Assembly: GCA_019119815.1 (NCBI GenBank)
Contig: DWWH01000012.1
Location: 1-64,000 of the forward strand
Reading direction: 5' to 3'
Origin: Candidatus Eisenbergiella intestinipullorum
GTDB lineage: Bacteria; Bacillota; Clostridia; Lachnospirales; Lachnospiraceae
Length of the DNA stretch: 64,000 nt
The notes under the pieces are model-generated. The model was not told the DNA's origin and ran no database searches. It worked only from the letters and a program-made list of their open reading frames with translations. Shown here in pieces: positions 52,365 to 61,483 of the stretch (position 1 is its first letter; each line of letters starts with the position of its first letter). The translations under genes were made by a program, and so were the position numbers.

Positions 52365-53528
52365 ATGAGAGTTTTGTACGTGGCGCCCCGTTATCATACC
52401 AATCAGACGGCGGTGATGGAGGGGTGGAAAAGCGCAGGAGATGAGGTCTGCTTTCTGGCACATTATGCGGGAAGAACGGAGGATTATTCCGTGGTACGTC
52501 CGGAAATCATCGGCTATTCCCGGCTTTTCCTTTTGCTGCAGGCGGTTTATCTGCGCCTGGCCGGGAAAAAGAGCGAATATGCGGCGGATATGAAACTGAA
52601 ATGCGGTTTTCCGCCTGTCCGGAAGCTGTATAAAAAAATGAAACAGTTTCGGCCGGATGTGGTGATTACCAGGGAACGCTCCGTTTATTCGATCGTGGTA
52701 ACGTTCCTGTGCAGGCTGAAGAACTGGCCGGTAATTCTGTATTATCAGAGTCCTCTTTATGAAAAAAGAAAAGAATCTTTTGTCTACCGTGTCCTTTATG
52801 CGCTGCTTCCGCAATACAGCATTACTCCGGTACGCAGGTCCAAAAGATTTCTTCTGCAAAAGGAAAAACCGGAAAAGGTATATTTTATCCCGTTTCTGAT
52901 GAAACCGCAGCTGAGCCCGGAGGAGAAGACCTGGTTTCAGGACGGGCGGATCAATCTGTTCTGCATCGGAAAGTATCAGAAGAGAAAGAATCATATGCTG
53001 ATGATCCGGACGGCGGCGCGTCTTTCGGAAAAGTATCCGGTTCATCTGGTGATTGCCGGAGAGGTTTCCAATTCTTTTCAGGAGGCGTATTATGAAGAAC
53101 TGAACCGGTATGTGGAAAAGGAAGGACTCCGGAACCTGGTGGAGCTGAGAAAGAATCTGTCCAGGAAAGAGGTCTTTGAACGGTACAGAAGGTCAGATGT
53201 CTTTGTGCTTCCGAGCTCGGATGAGCCGGCGGCAGTATCCCATCTGGAGGCGATGGCCTTTTCTCTGCCCGTAATATCCGGTGATGACAATGGGACGGCA
53301 GATTATATCGAAAACGGAAGAAACGGGTATATTTTCAGAGATCAGGATGCGGAAGATCTGTACCGGAAAATTGAGAAAATTATCGAAAAACCTGAAAATG
53401 TTCAGAATATGGGGGCGAAGAGCTACGAACTGGTGTTGAAAAATCATCAGTTTTCCTTGTATAAGGAAACGATTCTGGAAATTCTTAGAAAAATGAAAGA
53501 AGAAACAGAAATAAAGGAAAAAAAGTGA
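52365..53528 (+). CDS. Family 4 glycosyltransferase
   Basis: A 387-residue retaining GT-B enzyme. The acceptor domain opens MRVLYVAPRYHTNQTAVMEGW. The donor domain has NLFCIGKYQKRKNHMLMIRTAA near 205, LVIAGEVSN and a degenerate EX7E region (SDEPAAVSHLEAMAFSLPVI). The first acidic position is in SSDEP and the second in HLEAM, so spacing is normal though the sequence is unusual. The GGAGG at 52355-52359 selects ATG 52365. It overlaps the next GT4 as GTGA. Confidence 0.88.
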   Translation: MRVLYVAPRYHTNQTAVMEGWKSAGDEVCFLAHYAGRTEDYSVVRPEIIGYSRLFLLLQAVYLRLAGKKSEYAADMKLKCGFPPVRKLYKKMKQFRPDVVITRERSVYSIVVTFLCRLKNWPVILYYQSPLYEKRKESFVYRVLYALLPQYSITPVRRSKRFLLQKEKPEKVYFIPFLMKPQLSPEEKTWFQDGRINLFCIGKYQKRKNHMLMIRTAARLSEKYPVHLVIAGEVSNSFQEAYYEELNRYVEKEGLRNLVELRKNLSRKEVFERYRRSDVFVLPSSDEPAAVSHLEAMAFSLPVISGDDNGTADYIENGRNGYIFRDQDAEDLYRKIEKIIEKPENVQNMGAKSYELVLKNHQFSLYKETILEILRKMKEETEIKEKK

Positions 53529-54628
53529 AAATTGTATTTATCATACCAAATATGACCGGAGGAGGGACGGAAAGAGTGATTTCTCTTCTGGTCAATGAAT
53601 ACCGAAAACGGGGAATGGAAGCTGCCGTTATGATGTTTGCAGGGGATGAATGCGCTTATCGTCTGGCGGACGGCACAGAGCTTTTCTGCGTTTCTGAACA
53701 GTCGCATGGCAGACCGCTGGTTCAGATCAGGCGCCTGGCACGCATGCGGAGGTATTTGAAGAAAAACAGGGACTGTCTGATCTATTCCTTCAGTGTGATG
53801 GGAACCGTTTTCGGAGCGTTGGCTGCGCTGGGGCTGGGGATCCGAATGTTTGTGTCTGAACGGAATGATCCCAGACAGGGGCTTCAGGGGCCTCTGCGTG
53901 ACTGGGCTTATGGAAGAGCCGCCGCGATCGCTGTGCAGACGGGAGAGTGCATGAGATATTTTCCGGAAAAGCTTCGGAAGAAGATGATGGTGATCCCGAA
54001 TCCGGTGGATCCGTCTGTGCCGGAACCATTTCAGGGGAAGCGCAGGAGGTCGGTCGTCTTTGTGGGACGACTGCACCGGCAGAAAAATCCCGAACTTCTG
54101 CTGCGCGCTTTTGCCGATTTTCAGAAGGAATATCCGGATTATGTCCTTGAGATGTTTGGCAAGGGAGAACTGGAGGATACGCTGAAGCGGACTGCGGCTG
54201 AGCTGGGAATCGAAGAAAAGGTGCTGTGGCACGGCTTCTGCCCGGATGTCCGGAAACGGATCGCAGATGCGGGCATGTATGTGCTTTCCTCTGATTTTGA
54301 AGGCATTTCCAATTCCATGCTGGAAGCGATGGCTATGGGAATTCCCGTGATTGCTACGGATTGCCCCATCGGAGGATGTGCGGAGTATATCCAGAATGGG
54401 AAAAACGGGCTTCTGGTTCCGGTTGGAGATCAGAAAGCGATGACAGCTGCCATGCAAAGGCTGGCCGAAGATCCCGGATTTGCCCGGTCCGTTTCGGAAA
54501 ACGGGAGTAAGATCCGGGAACAGTTTCCCATAGAGGTGATCGCGGATCAGATGCTGCGGGCGGCAAAGGGCATAGAAAACCAGGAGAAAAAAGATGTACG
54601 TGGTCACCATATTGACACCGACTTATAA
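53525..54628 (+). CDS. Family 4 glycosyltransferase
   Basis: A 367-residue GT4 enzyme with a GTG start overlapping the previous stop. MTGGGTERVISLL near 10-22 is the glycine-rich acceptor loop. VFVGRLHRQKNPELLLRAF and the EX7E motif (EGISNSMLEAMAMGIPVI) are canonical. The pattern matches N-acetylgalactosaminyl/galactosyl transferases such as PglH/PglJ relatives, but donor specificity cannot be read. It overlaps the following GT2 by 35 bases. Confidence 0.9.
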   Translation: MKIVFIIPNMTGGGTERVISLLVNEYRKRGMEAAVMMFAGDECAYRLADGTELFCVSEQSHGRPLVQIRRLARMRRYLKKNRDCLIYSFSVMGTVFGALAALGLGIRMFVSERNDPRQGLQGPLRDWAYGRAAAIAVQTGECMRYFPEKLRKKMMVIPNPVDPSVPEPFQGKRRRSVVFVGRLHRQKNPELLLRAFADFQKEYPDYVLEMFGKGELEDTLKRTAAELGIEEKVLWHGFCPDVRKRIADAGMYVLSSDFEGISNSMLEAMAMGIPVIATDCPIGGCAEYIQNGKNGLLVPVGDQKAMTAAMQRLAEDPGFARSVSENGSKIREQFPIEVIADQMLRAAKGIENQEKKDVRGHHIDTDL

Positions 54629-55490
54629 TCGAAAAGAGAATCTGAAGAAGCTGTATGCAAGCCTGTTGTCGCAGACAGAGAAATGCTTCCGCTGGCTGGT
54701 GGCGGACGACGGAAGCTCTGACGGAACCGGAGAACAGATCAGGAAATGGGAGAAGGAAGCGGATTTTCCTGTGCACTATTTTTATAAGGAAAACGGCGGA
54801 AAGCATACGGCTCTGAATGAAGGGATCGGCCTGATTGAAACGGAGCTGACATTCATCGTGGACAGCGACGACTGGCTGCCGGAAAATGCGATGGAGATTC
54901 TTTTAAAATATCATGAAAAGTACCGGAATACGGAAGGCCTCTGCGGCTACAGCTTTCTGCGCTTTTATCCGGATGGAAGGGTCAATGACTCGTTTTATCC
55001 GGTGGATGAGAAGATCGATACCTATGTGAATGCCCGTATCAATGCCGGTATTGCCGGAGATAAGGCGGAGGTCTTTTTTACCGATATTCTGAAGCGGTAC
55101 CCTTTTCCGGTGTACGAGGGTGAGAAGTTTGTGCCGGAGGACCTGATCTGGGTACAGATGTCCGGGCCCTACAGGATGGTCCATATCAATCAGTGCATTT
55201 ATATTTCGGATTATCTGGAAGGAGGACTGACCCGTTCAGGAAAACGGATGAAGATCCGCTCTCCGAAGGCCATGACAGAACGTGCCAGGGTGTATCTGAA
55301 CGACGAGGCGGTAAACGGGAAGACGAAATGCAAGATGTGCCTGCTGTATGTGATCTACGGGCATTTCGCCCATGAGCCGGAGAAGAATCTGGCGGGCGGA
55401 CTGAAGCAAAAGCTGTGGTATGCCGCCGGATGGGGGCCGGGAATGGTTTTATACCGGATCTGGAAGCACAAATACGGTGATGGTTCATGA
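54594..55490 (+). CDS. Family 2 glycosyltransferase
   Basis: A 298-residue GT2 with TILTPTYNRKENL (5-17), VADDGSSDGT, ENGGKHTALNEGI and VDSDDWLPENAM. The GGKHTALN variant defines a GT2 subgroup common in Firmicutes capsule loci. The C-terminal part (200-298) is basic. The ATG lies inside the previous gene, 35 bases before its stop, with an AGGAG just ahead. Function in chain assembly is inferred from position. Confidence 0.88.
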   Translation: MYVVTILTPTYNRKENLKKLYASLLSQTEKCFRWLVADDGSSDGTGEQIRKWEKEADFPVHYFYKENGGKHTALNEGIGLIETELTFIVDSDDWLPENAMEILLKYHEKYRNTEGLCGYSFLRFYPDGRVNDSFYPVDEKIDTYVNARINAGIAGDKAEVFFTDILKRYPFPVYEGEKFVPEDLIWVQMSGPYRMVHINQCIYISDYLEGGLTRSGKRMKIRSPKAMTERARVYLNDEAVNGKTKCKMCLLYVIYGHFAHEPEKNLAGGLKQKLWYAAGWGPGMVLYRIWKHKYGDGS

Positions 55491-55521
55491 AAGCGATAAT
55501 AGCAGAGAAAAGGAGATTGAT

Positions 55522-56568
55522 ATGCGAGCAGATTACAGAAAACCTGACTGTACCAAAAAGGTTCTGATCACCGGAGCAGCCGGCTTCATTGGCGGTCATC
55601 TGGCGGAACGTCTTCTGAAGGACGGATTTACCGTCCTGGGTGTGGACAACCTGAATGATTATTATGATGTCCGGCTGAAGGAGCTTCGGATTTCAGGATT
55701 GATAAAATTCGAGAAGTTTAAATTTGAAAAGCTGGACATTTCGGAAAAGAAAGAAGTAGAAAGAGTCTTTTCAGAATATCAGCCGGATATTGTGGTAAAT
55801 CTTGCGGCTCAGGCAGGGGTAAGATATTCTATTGAAAACCCGGATGCTTATATCGAAAGCAATATTATCGGGTTTTATAATATTCTGGAAGCCTGCAGGC
55901 ATTCCCGGCAGGAAGGAAGAAGGCCGGTGGAACATCTGCTGTTTGCCTCTTCCTCTTCTGTATATGGGAACCAGAAAAAAACGCCGTTTTCGGTCACGGA
56001 TCCGGTAGACAGACCGATCAGCCTGTATGCGGCTACCAAAAAGAGCAATGAACTGATGGCTTATACGTACTGCCATTTATATCAGATCCCGTCTACCGGT
56101 CTGCGCTTCTTCACGGTATACGGCCCCTGCGGCAGACCGGATATGGCCTATTTCGGCTTCAGCGAAAAAATCATGAAGGGAGAACCGATCAGGATCTTCA
56201 ATCATGGTGACCTGTACCGGGACTTCACTTATGTAGACGATATTGTGGAAGGCATTGTCCGGATGCTGAATAATCCTCCTGTTCCAAATGAAGAGGGGGA
56301 TCAGTATAAGGTTTATAATATTGGAAACAATAAACCCGTTAAACTGATGGATTTCATCGAGACGCTTGAGAAGGTGCTGGGGAAAAAGGCGCTGAAGGAA
56401 TATTATCCCATGCAGCCGGGCGATGTATATCAGACCTACGCGGACGTGGATGAACTGACCGCAGATTTTGACTACCGACCGTCCACCGGGATTGAAGAAG
56501 GGCTGGCGCGGTTTGCCGAATGGTATCAGGACTGGAGAAAGAGGCGCACAGAGGAAGAAATTCATTGA
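55522..56568 (+). CDS. UDP-glucuronate 4-epimerase-like NAD-dependent epimerase
   Basis: A 348-residue extended SDR. It has the Rossmann TGAAGFIGGHLAERLL near 14-29, DNLNDYYDVRLKE, NLAAQAGVRYSIENP, SSSSVYGNQK and YAATKKSNE (YxxxK). RFFTVYGPCGRPDMAYF then RIFNHGDLYRDFTYVDDIVEG is the characteristic run of the CapI/LspL UDP-glucuronate 4-epimerases. It would turn the Ugd product (18902-20131) into UDP-galacturonate. The ATG at 55522 with AGGAG before it is chosen. A further upstream frame overlaps the preceding GT2. Confidence 0.87.
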   Translation: MRADYRKPDCTKKVLITGAAGFIGGHLAERLLKDGFTVLGVDNLNDYYDVRLKELRISGLIKFEKFKFEKLDISEKKEVERVFSEYQPDIVVNLAAQAGVRYSIENPDAYIESNIIGFYNILEACRHSRQEGRRPVEHLLFASSSSVYGNQKKTPFSVTDPVDRPISLYAATKKSNELMAYTYCHLYQIPSTGLRFFTVYGPCGRPDMAYFGFSEKIMKGEPIRIFNHGDLYRDFTYVDDIVEGIVRMLNNPPVPNEEGDQYKVYNIGNNKPVKLMDFIETLEKVLGKKALKEYYPMQPGDVYQTYADVDELTADFDYRPSTGIEEGLARFAEWYQDWRKRRTEEEIH

Positions 56569-56691
56569 GGATCCGGTATTGGCTGCCGGGGCAGCCTGGT
56601 CATTTTTCATAGACGCAGCTCTGAATGCGGAAGAAATTCCGGAGTATCCTGGAGAATATCTTCCGCATGAGCTATGGGAACCGGTTTCTAT

Positions 56692-57700
56692 TTATTTGGT
56701 ACATCGAAGAGGATACCGGTTATCTTTTATGAAATACCGGATTCCATATCCGAACAGGAGCAGAAAGGAACATGCGCTGATGATGCAGGATATGGTGATA
56801 AGAGGAGTGCCGGCATAAAAAACACGGATTACGGCAGTCTGCTCAAGGGAATCCGTCATGACCCGTACCAGCCCGTTTCCCGGATTTTTGGAAACTTTGA
56901 GAGAATCTCCGTTTTCCGTGTATGCCCGATAGCCCTTGTACCAGACAAAAGGAACATCGTAATAGTCGGATCCCGGTGAGGCGGAAAAGAAAAAGACTTC
57001 GTTCCTGCGTGTGCCGGCAACTGCTTCTCCTGATTCGGAAAATGCAGTATCGGGAGTAGTCAGGTCGTCCCGGGTGGTTTCGAGGGGCAGATATTCTTCC
57101 CCGGCGCCCAGACCGGCAATTTCCTGATAGAGAACTCGGCCGCCAAAATCTTCTGTCATATCAAAGCTGCTGCCGATATAGTTCATGCCGGTATAAAAGG
57201 CGGCGGCAAGCAGAAGCGCACAGACAGCTCTTTTCCGCTGCTCTGACGGAATAACGGAGGAAAAAAGAAAACCGACGGAAAAGACCATCAGGACAGCAGC
57301 GGGTACCAGCAGGCGGTTTGGAAACTGGAGAAACTTGAAAAAGGGGCGGAAAATCTGCCAGAATTTACCGCATACCGGGAGCAGATACAGTACGAGTCCG
57401 AAACAGTAGAAAACACGAAACTGGTTTCGAGATGCCGCATACAGATCTTTTGATGGAACAGAACCGGCAGGTACGGAAGGGCCGACCAAAAAGAAACCGG
57501 TCAGAAGGACCAGAATGGTCAGAGTCCAGCCAAAGCCCTCTGTATGGATCAGGCGGGAAAGAAGAAGCACATTGTCATCTACCCAGGTCCAGGGTTCGGA
57601 AAGGCGGAGCGGCTGAGCCAGGAACTGCTCCAGCATGGGCATCCAGAAGGAGGCGGAAAGCGCTGCAACAGCCAGTGAAGAGAAAGCGGAGGGGCCGGTT
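56692..57700 (-). pseudogene. 5'-truncated YfhO/PTPS_related-like membrane protein, reversed
   Basis: The minus-strand frame gives FSSLAVAALSASFWMPMLEQFLAQP and then several helices (LTILVLLTGFFLV, FGLVLYLLPV, AVLMVFSVGFLF), a beta-rich domain (EYLPLETTRDDLT, VWYKGYRAYTENGDSL, NPGNGLVRV) and a final helix. This matches the second half of the protein encoded at 44569 in layout (EYVPEGTDLT, YYEGYTGRDIR). No membrane-protein start can be found. Codons upstream of about 57700 (Arg/Cys-rich) do not continue the family. The first half is lost, so it is a remnant, opposite to all its neighbours. The frame itself extends to 57849. Confidence 0.68.
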
Positions 57701-57875
57701 CGCCGGCCGTTCGGCGGGCAGAAACGACAGGAGCGGACCGCATTCCGGCGGTGCGGGTCAGGCAGCTGTAGAAAGTAAGGCACTTGACGCCCATTTTTCA
57801 GAATGGTATGATTGACGCGATATTTAGAGAAATGATGAGCGGAAGGCACCCAAAGGGGATCAGAGAGGGCCTGCT

Positions 57876-59462
57876 ATGAGACAATTGCAGAAAATGATCG
57901 AAAATTGGAACAATAAAGTCTTTGCCTGGGGAGCGGCAGCGGTCTTTTTTTTCAGTATGCTCCCGATCTGGTATCTGGCGTTTTATGCCAGACCCAGCGG
58001 GGATGACTACGGCTACAGTGCCCTGACGCATGCGGCCTGGCTGGATACGCATTCCCTGATCGAGGTGCTGCGGGCGGCGGTGCAGACGGTTGTCAATAAC
58101 TACAATTCCTGGAATGGAGACTGGGCGACCACGTTCCTGTTTTCTCTGATGCCGGAGGTGTTCGTGCCCTGGTCCTTCTGGATCGTGCCCTTTCTCATGA
58201 CCGGAGCGGTGATCGCGGCGACAGGGGTGTTTCTGTATGAGATCTGCGTGAAGGTCATGAAGCTGCCGGGAGAGGACTGCGTCATCTATACCGCCCTGCT
58301 CCTTCTGACGGCTTATCAGTTCATTCCCAGCACGGCTATCGGCATGTACTGGTACGTGGGGGCGGTCCATTATATGCTGCCGCATGCGGCGGGGCTTCTG
58401 GGGATCGCCTGGATGTCTGCCTATCTGCGGACGGGACGCAGAAGCAGGCTGATCCTGGTGACGGCCTGCGCCTTTTTTGTGGGAGGAAGCAGCTATTTTA
58501 CCAGTCTCCTTCTTTTTCTGGTTTTTGCGGCTGTACTGGTGCTGGGATGGAACAGGAAGCGCGGAAGGGTGATGGCCCTTCTCATTCCTTTTCTGGTGTG
58601 CCTGATCGGTTTTGTCATTCAGTGCAAGTCGCCCGGAAATACGGCGCGCGGCGGCGAAGATTTTGGATTCAGCGCATCTTTGGCGGCATATACGGTGGCG
58701 GAGTCCCTGCGCAGGGGAATCCTGACGATCGGTTCCTATGCTTCGGAGAAAACCTTTTCCTTTGTGATGCTGTTTGTGATCGCTCTTTTCGGTCTGGAAT
58801 CCATGGACAGGGCGACGGAAAAACAAAAATTTTCCTTCCCGTTCCCCCTTCTTTTTGCTGTTGTCATGTTTGGCTGCTTCAGCGCCATGTTTGCGCCGGA
58901 GGTTTATTCGGAACGGTTTGATTCCATCGGCATTTCCCTCGGACCCGCAACGGTACGCTGGTTTGTATTTCTGCCCGCTGCCGCTTTTTCGATCCTTTAC
59001 TGCGAAGGGTGGGTTTTGTCCCGGCTGAAAAGAAAAAAGGCAAAGGCAGGCCCTGCGGCCGAAAAGGAGGCGAAGAAGGGGCAGGAAAAAGAGGGGCAGG
59101 CAGAAGAGGGAGGGCGTATTCTCGGAAGCGGATACCGGCTTTGGATTCTTCTTCCCGGGCTTCTGCTCGCAGTCCTGTTTCTGCTGTTTGACAGGGAGTG
59201 GATGCGGACCTGTGTGGACAGGCAGGCTGCCGAATATGTGGTCAGCGGCCAGGCGGAGGACTTTCGGGATCAGATCGCCTCTCAGATGGAGATCCTGTTG
59301 GATGATTCGGTGAAGGAAGCCTATCTGTGCCCGATCAATCCGGAGCAGGGGCCGTTAATGCACATGCCGGTGACAACGGATGAGAATGCGTTTACCAACT
59401 GGGTCGTAAAAAATTTTTACCGGAAGGACAAAGTGGTGATGGTGGAGCCGGAAGATACATAG
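57876..59462 (+). CDS. DUF6056-like polytopic membrane protein
   Basis: A 528-residue protein with about ten helices. After the first helix (15-37) the loop ARPSGDDYGYSALTHAAW and NNYNSWNGDWATTFLF carries the Asp-Asp and W-N-G pattern of DUF6056. CKSPGNTARGG later fits its PGN motif. The family is thought to be GT-C-like. Residues of about 385-415 are a Lys/Glu-rich low-complexity insert between helices. A second member lies at 61480 and the two bracket a GtrB-like and a YdjC-like gene. The substrate is unknown. Confidence 0.72.
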   Translation: MRQLQKMIENWNNKVFAWGAAAVFFFSMLPIWYLAFYARPSGDDYGYSALTHAAWLDTHSLIEVLRAAVQTVVNNYNSWNGDWATTFLFSLMPEVFVPWSFWIVPFLMTGAVIAATGVFLYEICVKVMKLPGEDCVIYTALLLLTAYQFIPSTAIGMYWYVGAVHYMLPHAAGLLGIAWMSAYLRTGRRSRLILVTACAFFVGGSSYFTSLLLFLVFAAVLVLGWNRKRGRVMALLIPFLVCLIGFVIQCKSPGNTARGGEDFGFSASLAAYTVAESLRRGILTIGSYASEKTFSFVMLFVIALFGLESMDRATEKQKFSFPFPLLFAVVMFGCFSAMFAPEVYSERFDSIGISLGPATVRWFVFLPAAAFSILYCEGWVLSRLKRKKAKAGPAAEKEAKKGQEKEGQAEEGGRILGSGYRLWILLPGLLLAVLFLLFDREWMRTCVDRQAAEYVVSGQAEDFRDQIASQMEILLDDSVKEAYLCPINPEQGPLMHMPVTTDENAFTNWVVKNFYRKDKVVMVEPEDT

Positions 59463-59574
59463 AAGCTGATTGTCGGAGAATACGGCAACGCAGAAAGCCC
59501 ATTGTGATCGGAGCAGATCATACCGGAAGACGATCATCAATAAGACGACCATAAATAAAAGGAAGAAAACAAAT

Positions 59575-60579
59575 ATGAGTAACAGACCCAATACCCTCTA
59601 TCTCGTCGTCCCCTGCTACAATGAGGAAGAAGCCCTTCCCCACAGCGCAGAGGTGATGCGGGAAAAACTGAACCGGCTGATGAAGGAAGGAAAGATTTCT
59701 TCGCAGAGCAAGATCCTTTTCGTCAACGACGGAAGCAGGGACAGGACCTGGCAGATCATCCATGATCTGTGTGATGCGGATCCGACGTTTGCGGGCCTTG
59801 GCTTTTCCCGCAATTACGGGCATCAGAGCGCCATTCTGGCGGGCATGATGGCGGCCAGGCAGCACGCGGACATCGCGGTTACCATTGATGCGGATCTGCA
59901 GCAGGACATCGAAGCGCTGGACCGGTTCCTGGAAAAATATCAGGCAGGCTGCGAGATCGTTTACGGCATCCGGAACGACCGGAATACGGACGGCTTTTTC
60001 AAAAGGCTGACGGCGAACGCCTTTTACGGGCTCATGCATCTGCTGGGATGCAAAGTGATGAGCAATCATGCGGATTACCGCCTTCTGTCGAAAAAAGCGC
60101 TGGATGCGCTGGCGGAATATAAGGAAGTGAACCTGTTCCTGCGGGGGCTGATCCCCACCATGGGCTTTCGCTCGGATGTTGTTTACTTTGATGTGAAGGA
60201 GCGGGAAGCGGGAACCTCCAAATATACCCTGAGGAAGATGATGACTCTGGCGACGGACGGGATCACATCCATGAGCACCCGGCCGATCCAGCTCATCACT
60301 GTGCTGGGCTTTCTGGTTAGCGTATTCAGCGCGCTCATGATCATTTATTGTATTGCGGACTGGTTTATGGGGCGGAACGTTCCGGGCTATACCACTTCTC
60401 TGGTGGTCTCCCTTCTCATGGGCGGGCTGACGATCTTTTCTCTCGGCATTGTGGGAGAGTACGTGGGAAAGATCTATCTGGAAACAAAGGCGCGACCCCG
60501 GTATATTGTAGAGTCTTTTATCTGGAAGGATGGGAACGGTCAGAACAATGAAGAAAACAGATCGGAACAGTCAGAATGA
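59575..60579 (+). CDS. GtrB/ArnC-like polyprenyl-phosphate glycosyltransferase
   Basis: A 334-residue GT2 of the DPM1/GtrB/ArnC type. It has LVVPCYNEEEALP, FVNDGSRDRTW, FSRNYGHQSAILAG, IDADLQQDIE and the late KYTLRKMMTLATDGITSMST, then two C-terminal helices (about 240-262 and 275-298) and YLETKARPRYI. It should make a polyprenyl-phosphate sugar for outside-acting GT-C enzymes. The ATG at 59575 directly precedes the catalytic domain. A longer frame from 59470 has a basic, low-complexity extension and is unlikely. It overlaps the YdjC gene by 32 bases. Confidence 0.9.
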   Translation: MSNRPNTLYLVVPCYNEEEALPHSAEVMREKLNRLMKEGKISSQSKILFVNDGSRDRTWQIIHDLCDADPTFAGLGFSRNYGHQSAILAGMMAARQHADIAVTIDADLQQDIEALDRFLEKYQAGCEIVYGIRNDRNTDGFFKRLTANAFYGLMHLLGCKVMSNHADYRLLSKKALDALAEYKEVNLFLRGLIPTMGFRSDVVYFDVKEREAGTSKYTLRKMMTLATDGITSMSTRPIQLITVLGFLVSVFSALMIIYCIADWFMGRNVPGYTTSLVVSLLMGGLTIFSLGIVGEYVGKIYLETKARPRYIVESFIWKDGNGQNNEENRSEQSE

Positions 60580-61483
60580 TGTGAATATTGAGATCCATGC
60601 CGATGATTATGCGATCTCGCCCCATTCTTCAGAGGATATTTTAGCCTGTCTGCGGGCGGGAAAGCTGGACGGGATCAGCGTGCTGACCAACATGTCCTGC
60701 TTCGAGGAGTATGCGGCGAAGCTGAAGGCGGAATATGACAGCTTTCCGAAGAAGCCGCGTCTGACGGTGCATCTGAATTTCATGGAGGGGCACTGCGCGG
60801 CGGATCCGCAGGAGGTTCCCCATCTGGTGGATCAGAACGGGTATTTTAACATAAGCTGGGGAACGCTGTTTAAGTGGAACTATACGCCGAAGCTGTTCCT
60901 GCCTCTGAAGAAGGAGCTGAAGGCGGAGATCGCCGCACAGACAGAGCGGTTTTGCAGAGCTTTTGGAACAAAGCTTCCCCTGCGGTTTGACGGACATCAG
61001 CATACGCAGATGATTCCGGTGGTCTACTGGGCGCTTCTGGAGGTGATCGTGGAGCGGCATTATCCAACGGAGTATATTCGTGTGACGAAGGAGCCGGTGC
61101 TGCCCTTTCTGAAGGAGGCCGGCCTGTGGGCGACCTATCGGCCTGTGAACTGGGTCAAGAATCTGATCCTGAATTTTCTGGCGCCCGGCATGGAGAAAAC
61201 GGTGGTGCGAAATCGCCCTTCCTGGCAGCAGGAAAACGCGCCCATGTTCCTGTGGGGCGTGGTGATGAGCGGGCGTATGGACGGGGAACGGGTGAAGAGA
61301 TTGCTGCCGGCCATGAAGGAGCGGGCACGGCTCAGGGGACGGAATCTGGAGATCCTGTTTCATCCCGGAACGGTCCTTCCGGAGGAGCTTGGCGTAGAAT
61401 TCTGCAACCGCGGCGCGAACGGATTTCATGTGTCAGAGGGACGGCATGTGGAATATGAGGCGGTGATGTCCCTTACGAAATGA
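60548..61483 (+). CDS. YdjC/ChbG-like carbohydrate deacetylase
   Basis: A 311-residue YdjC-fold protein. The metal and catalytic motifs are visible in order: IHADDYAIS (Asp19-Asp20), LTVHLNFMEG, FDGHQHTQM and ILFHPG. Family members remove N-acetyl groups from chitooligosaccharides and related sugars. Here it overlaps a GtrB-like gene and a DUF6056 gene, so it may deacetylate a lipid-linked amino sugar before transfer, similar in logic to ArnC/ArnD/ArnT. That role is inference. ATG 60548 is preferred over the weak extension from 60530. Confidence 0.85.
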   Translation: MKKTDRNSQNDVNIEIHADDYAISPHSSEDILACLRAGKLDGISVLTNMSCFEEYAAKLKAEYDSFPKKPRLTVHLNFMEGHCAADPQEVPHLVDQNGYFNISWGTLFKWNYTPKLFLPLKKELKAEIAAQTERFCRAFGTKLPLRFDGHQHTQMIPVVYWALLEVIVERHYPTEYIRVTKEPVLPFLKEAGLWATYRPVNWVKNLILNFLAPGMEKTVVRNRPSWQQENAPMFLWGVVMSGRMDGERVKRLLPAMKERARLRGRNLEILFHPGTVLPEELGVEFCNRGANGFHVSEGRHVEYEAVMSLTK

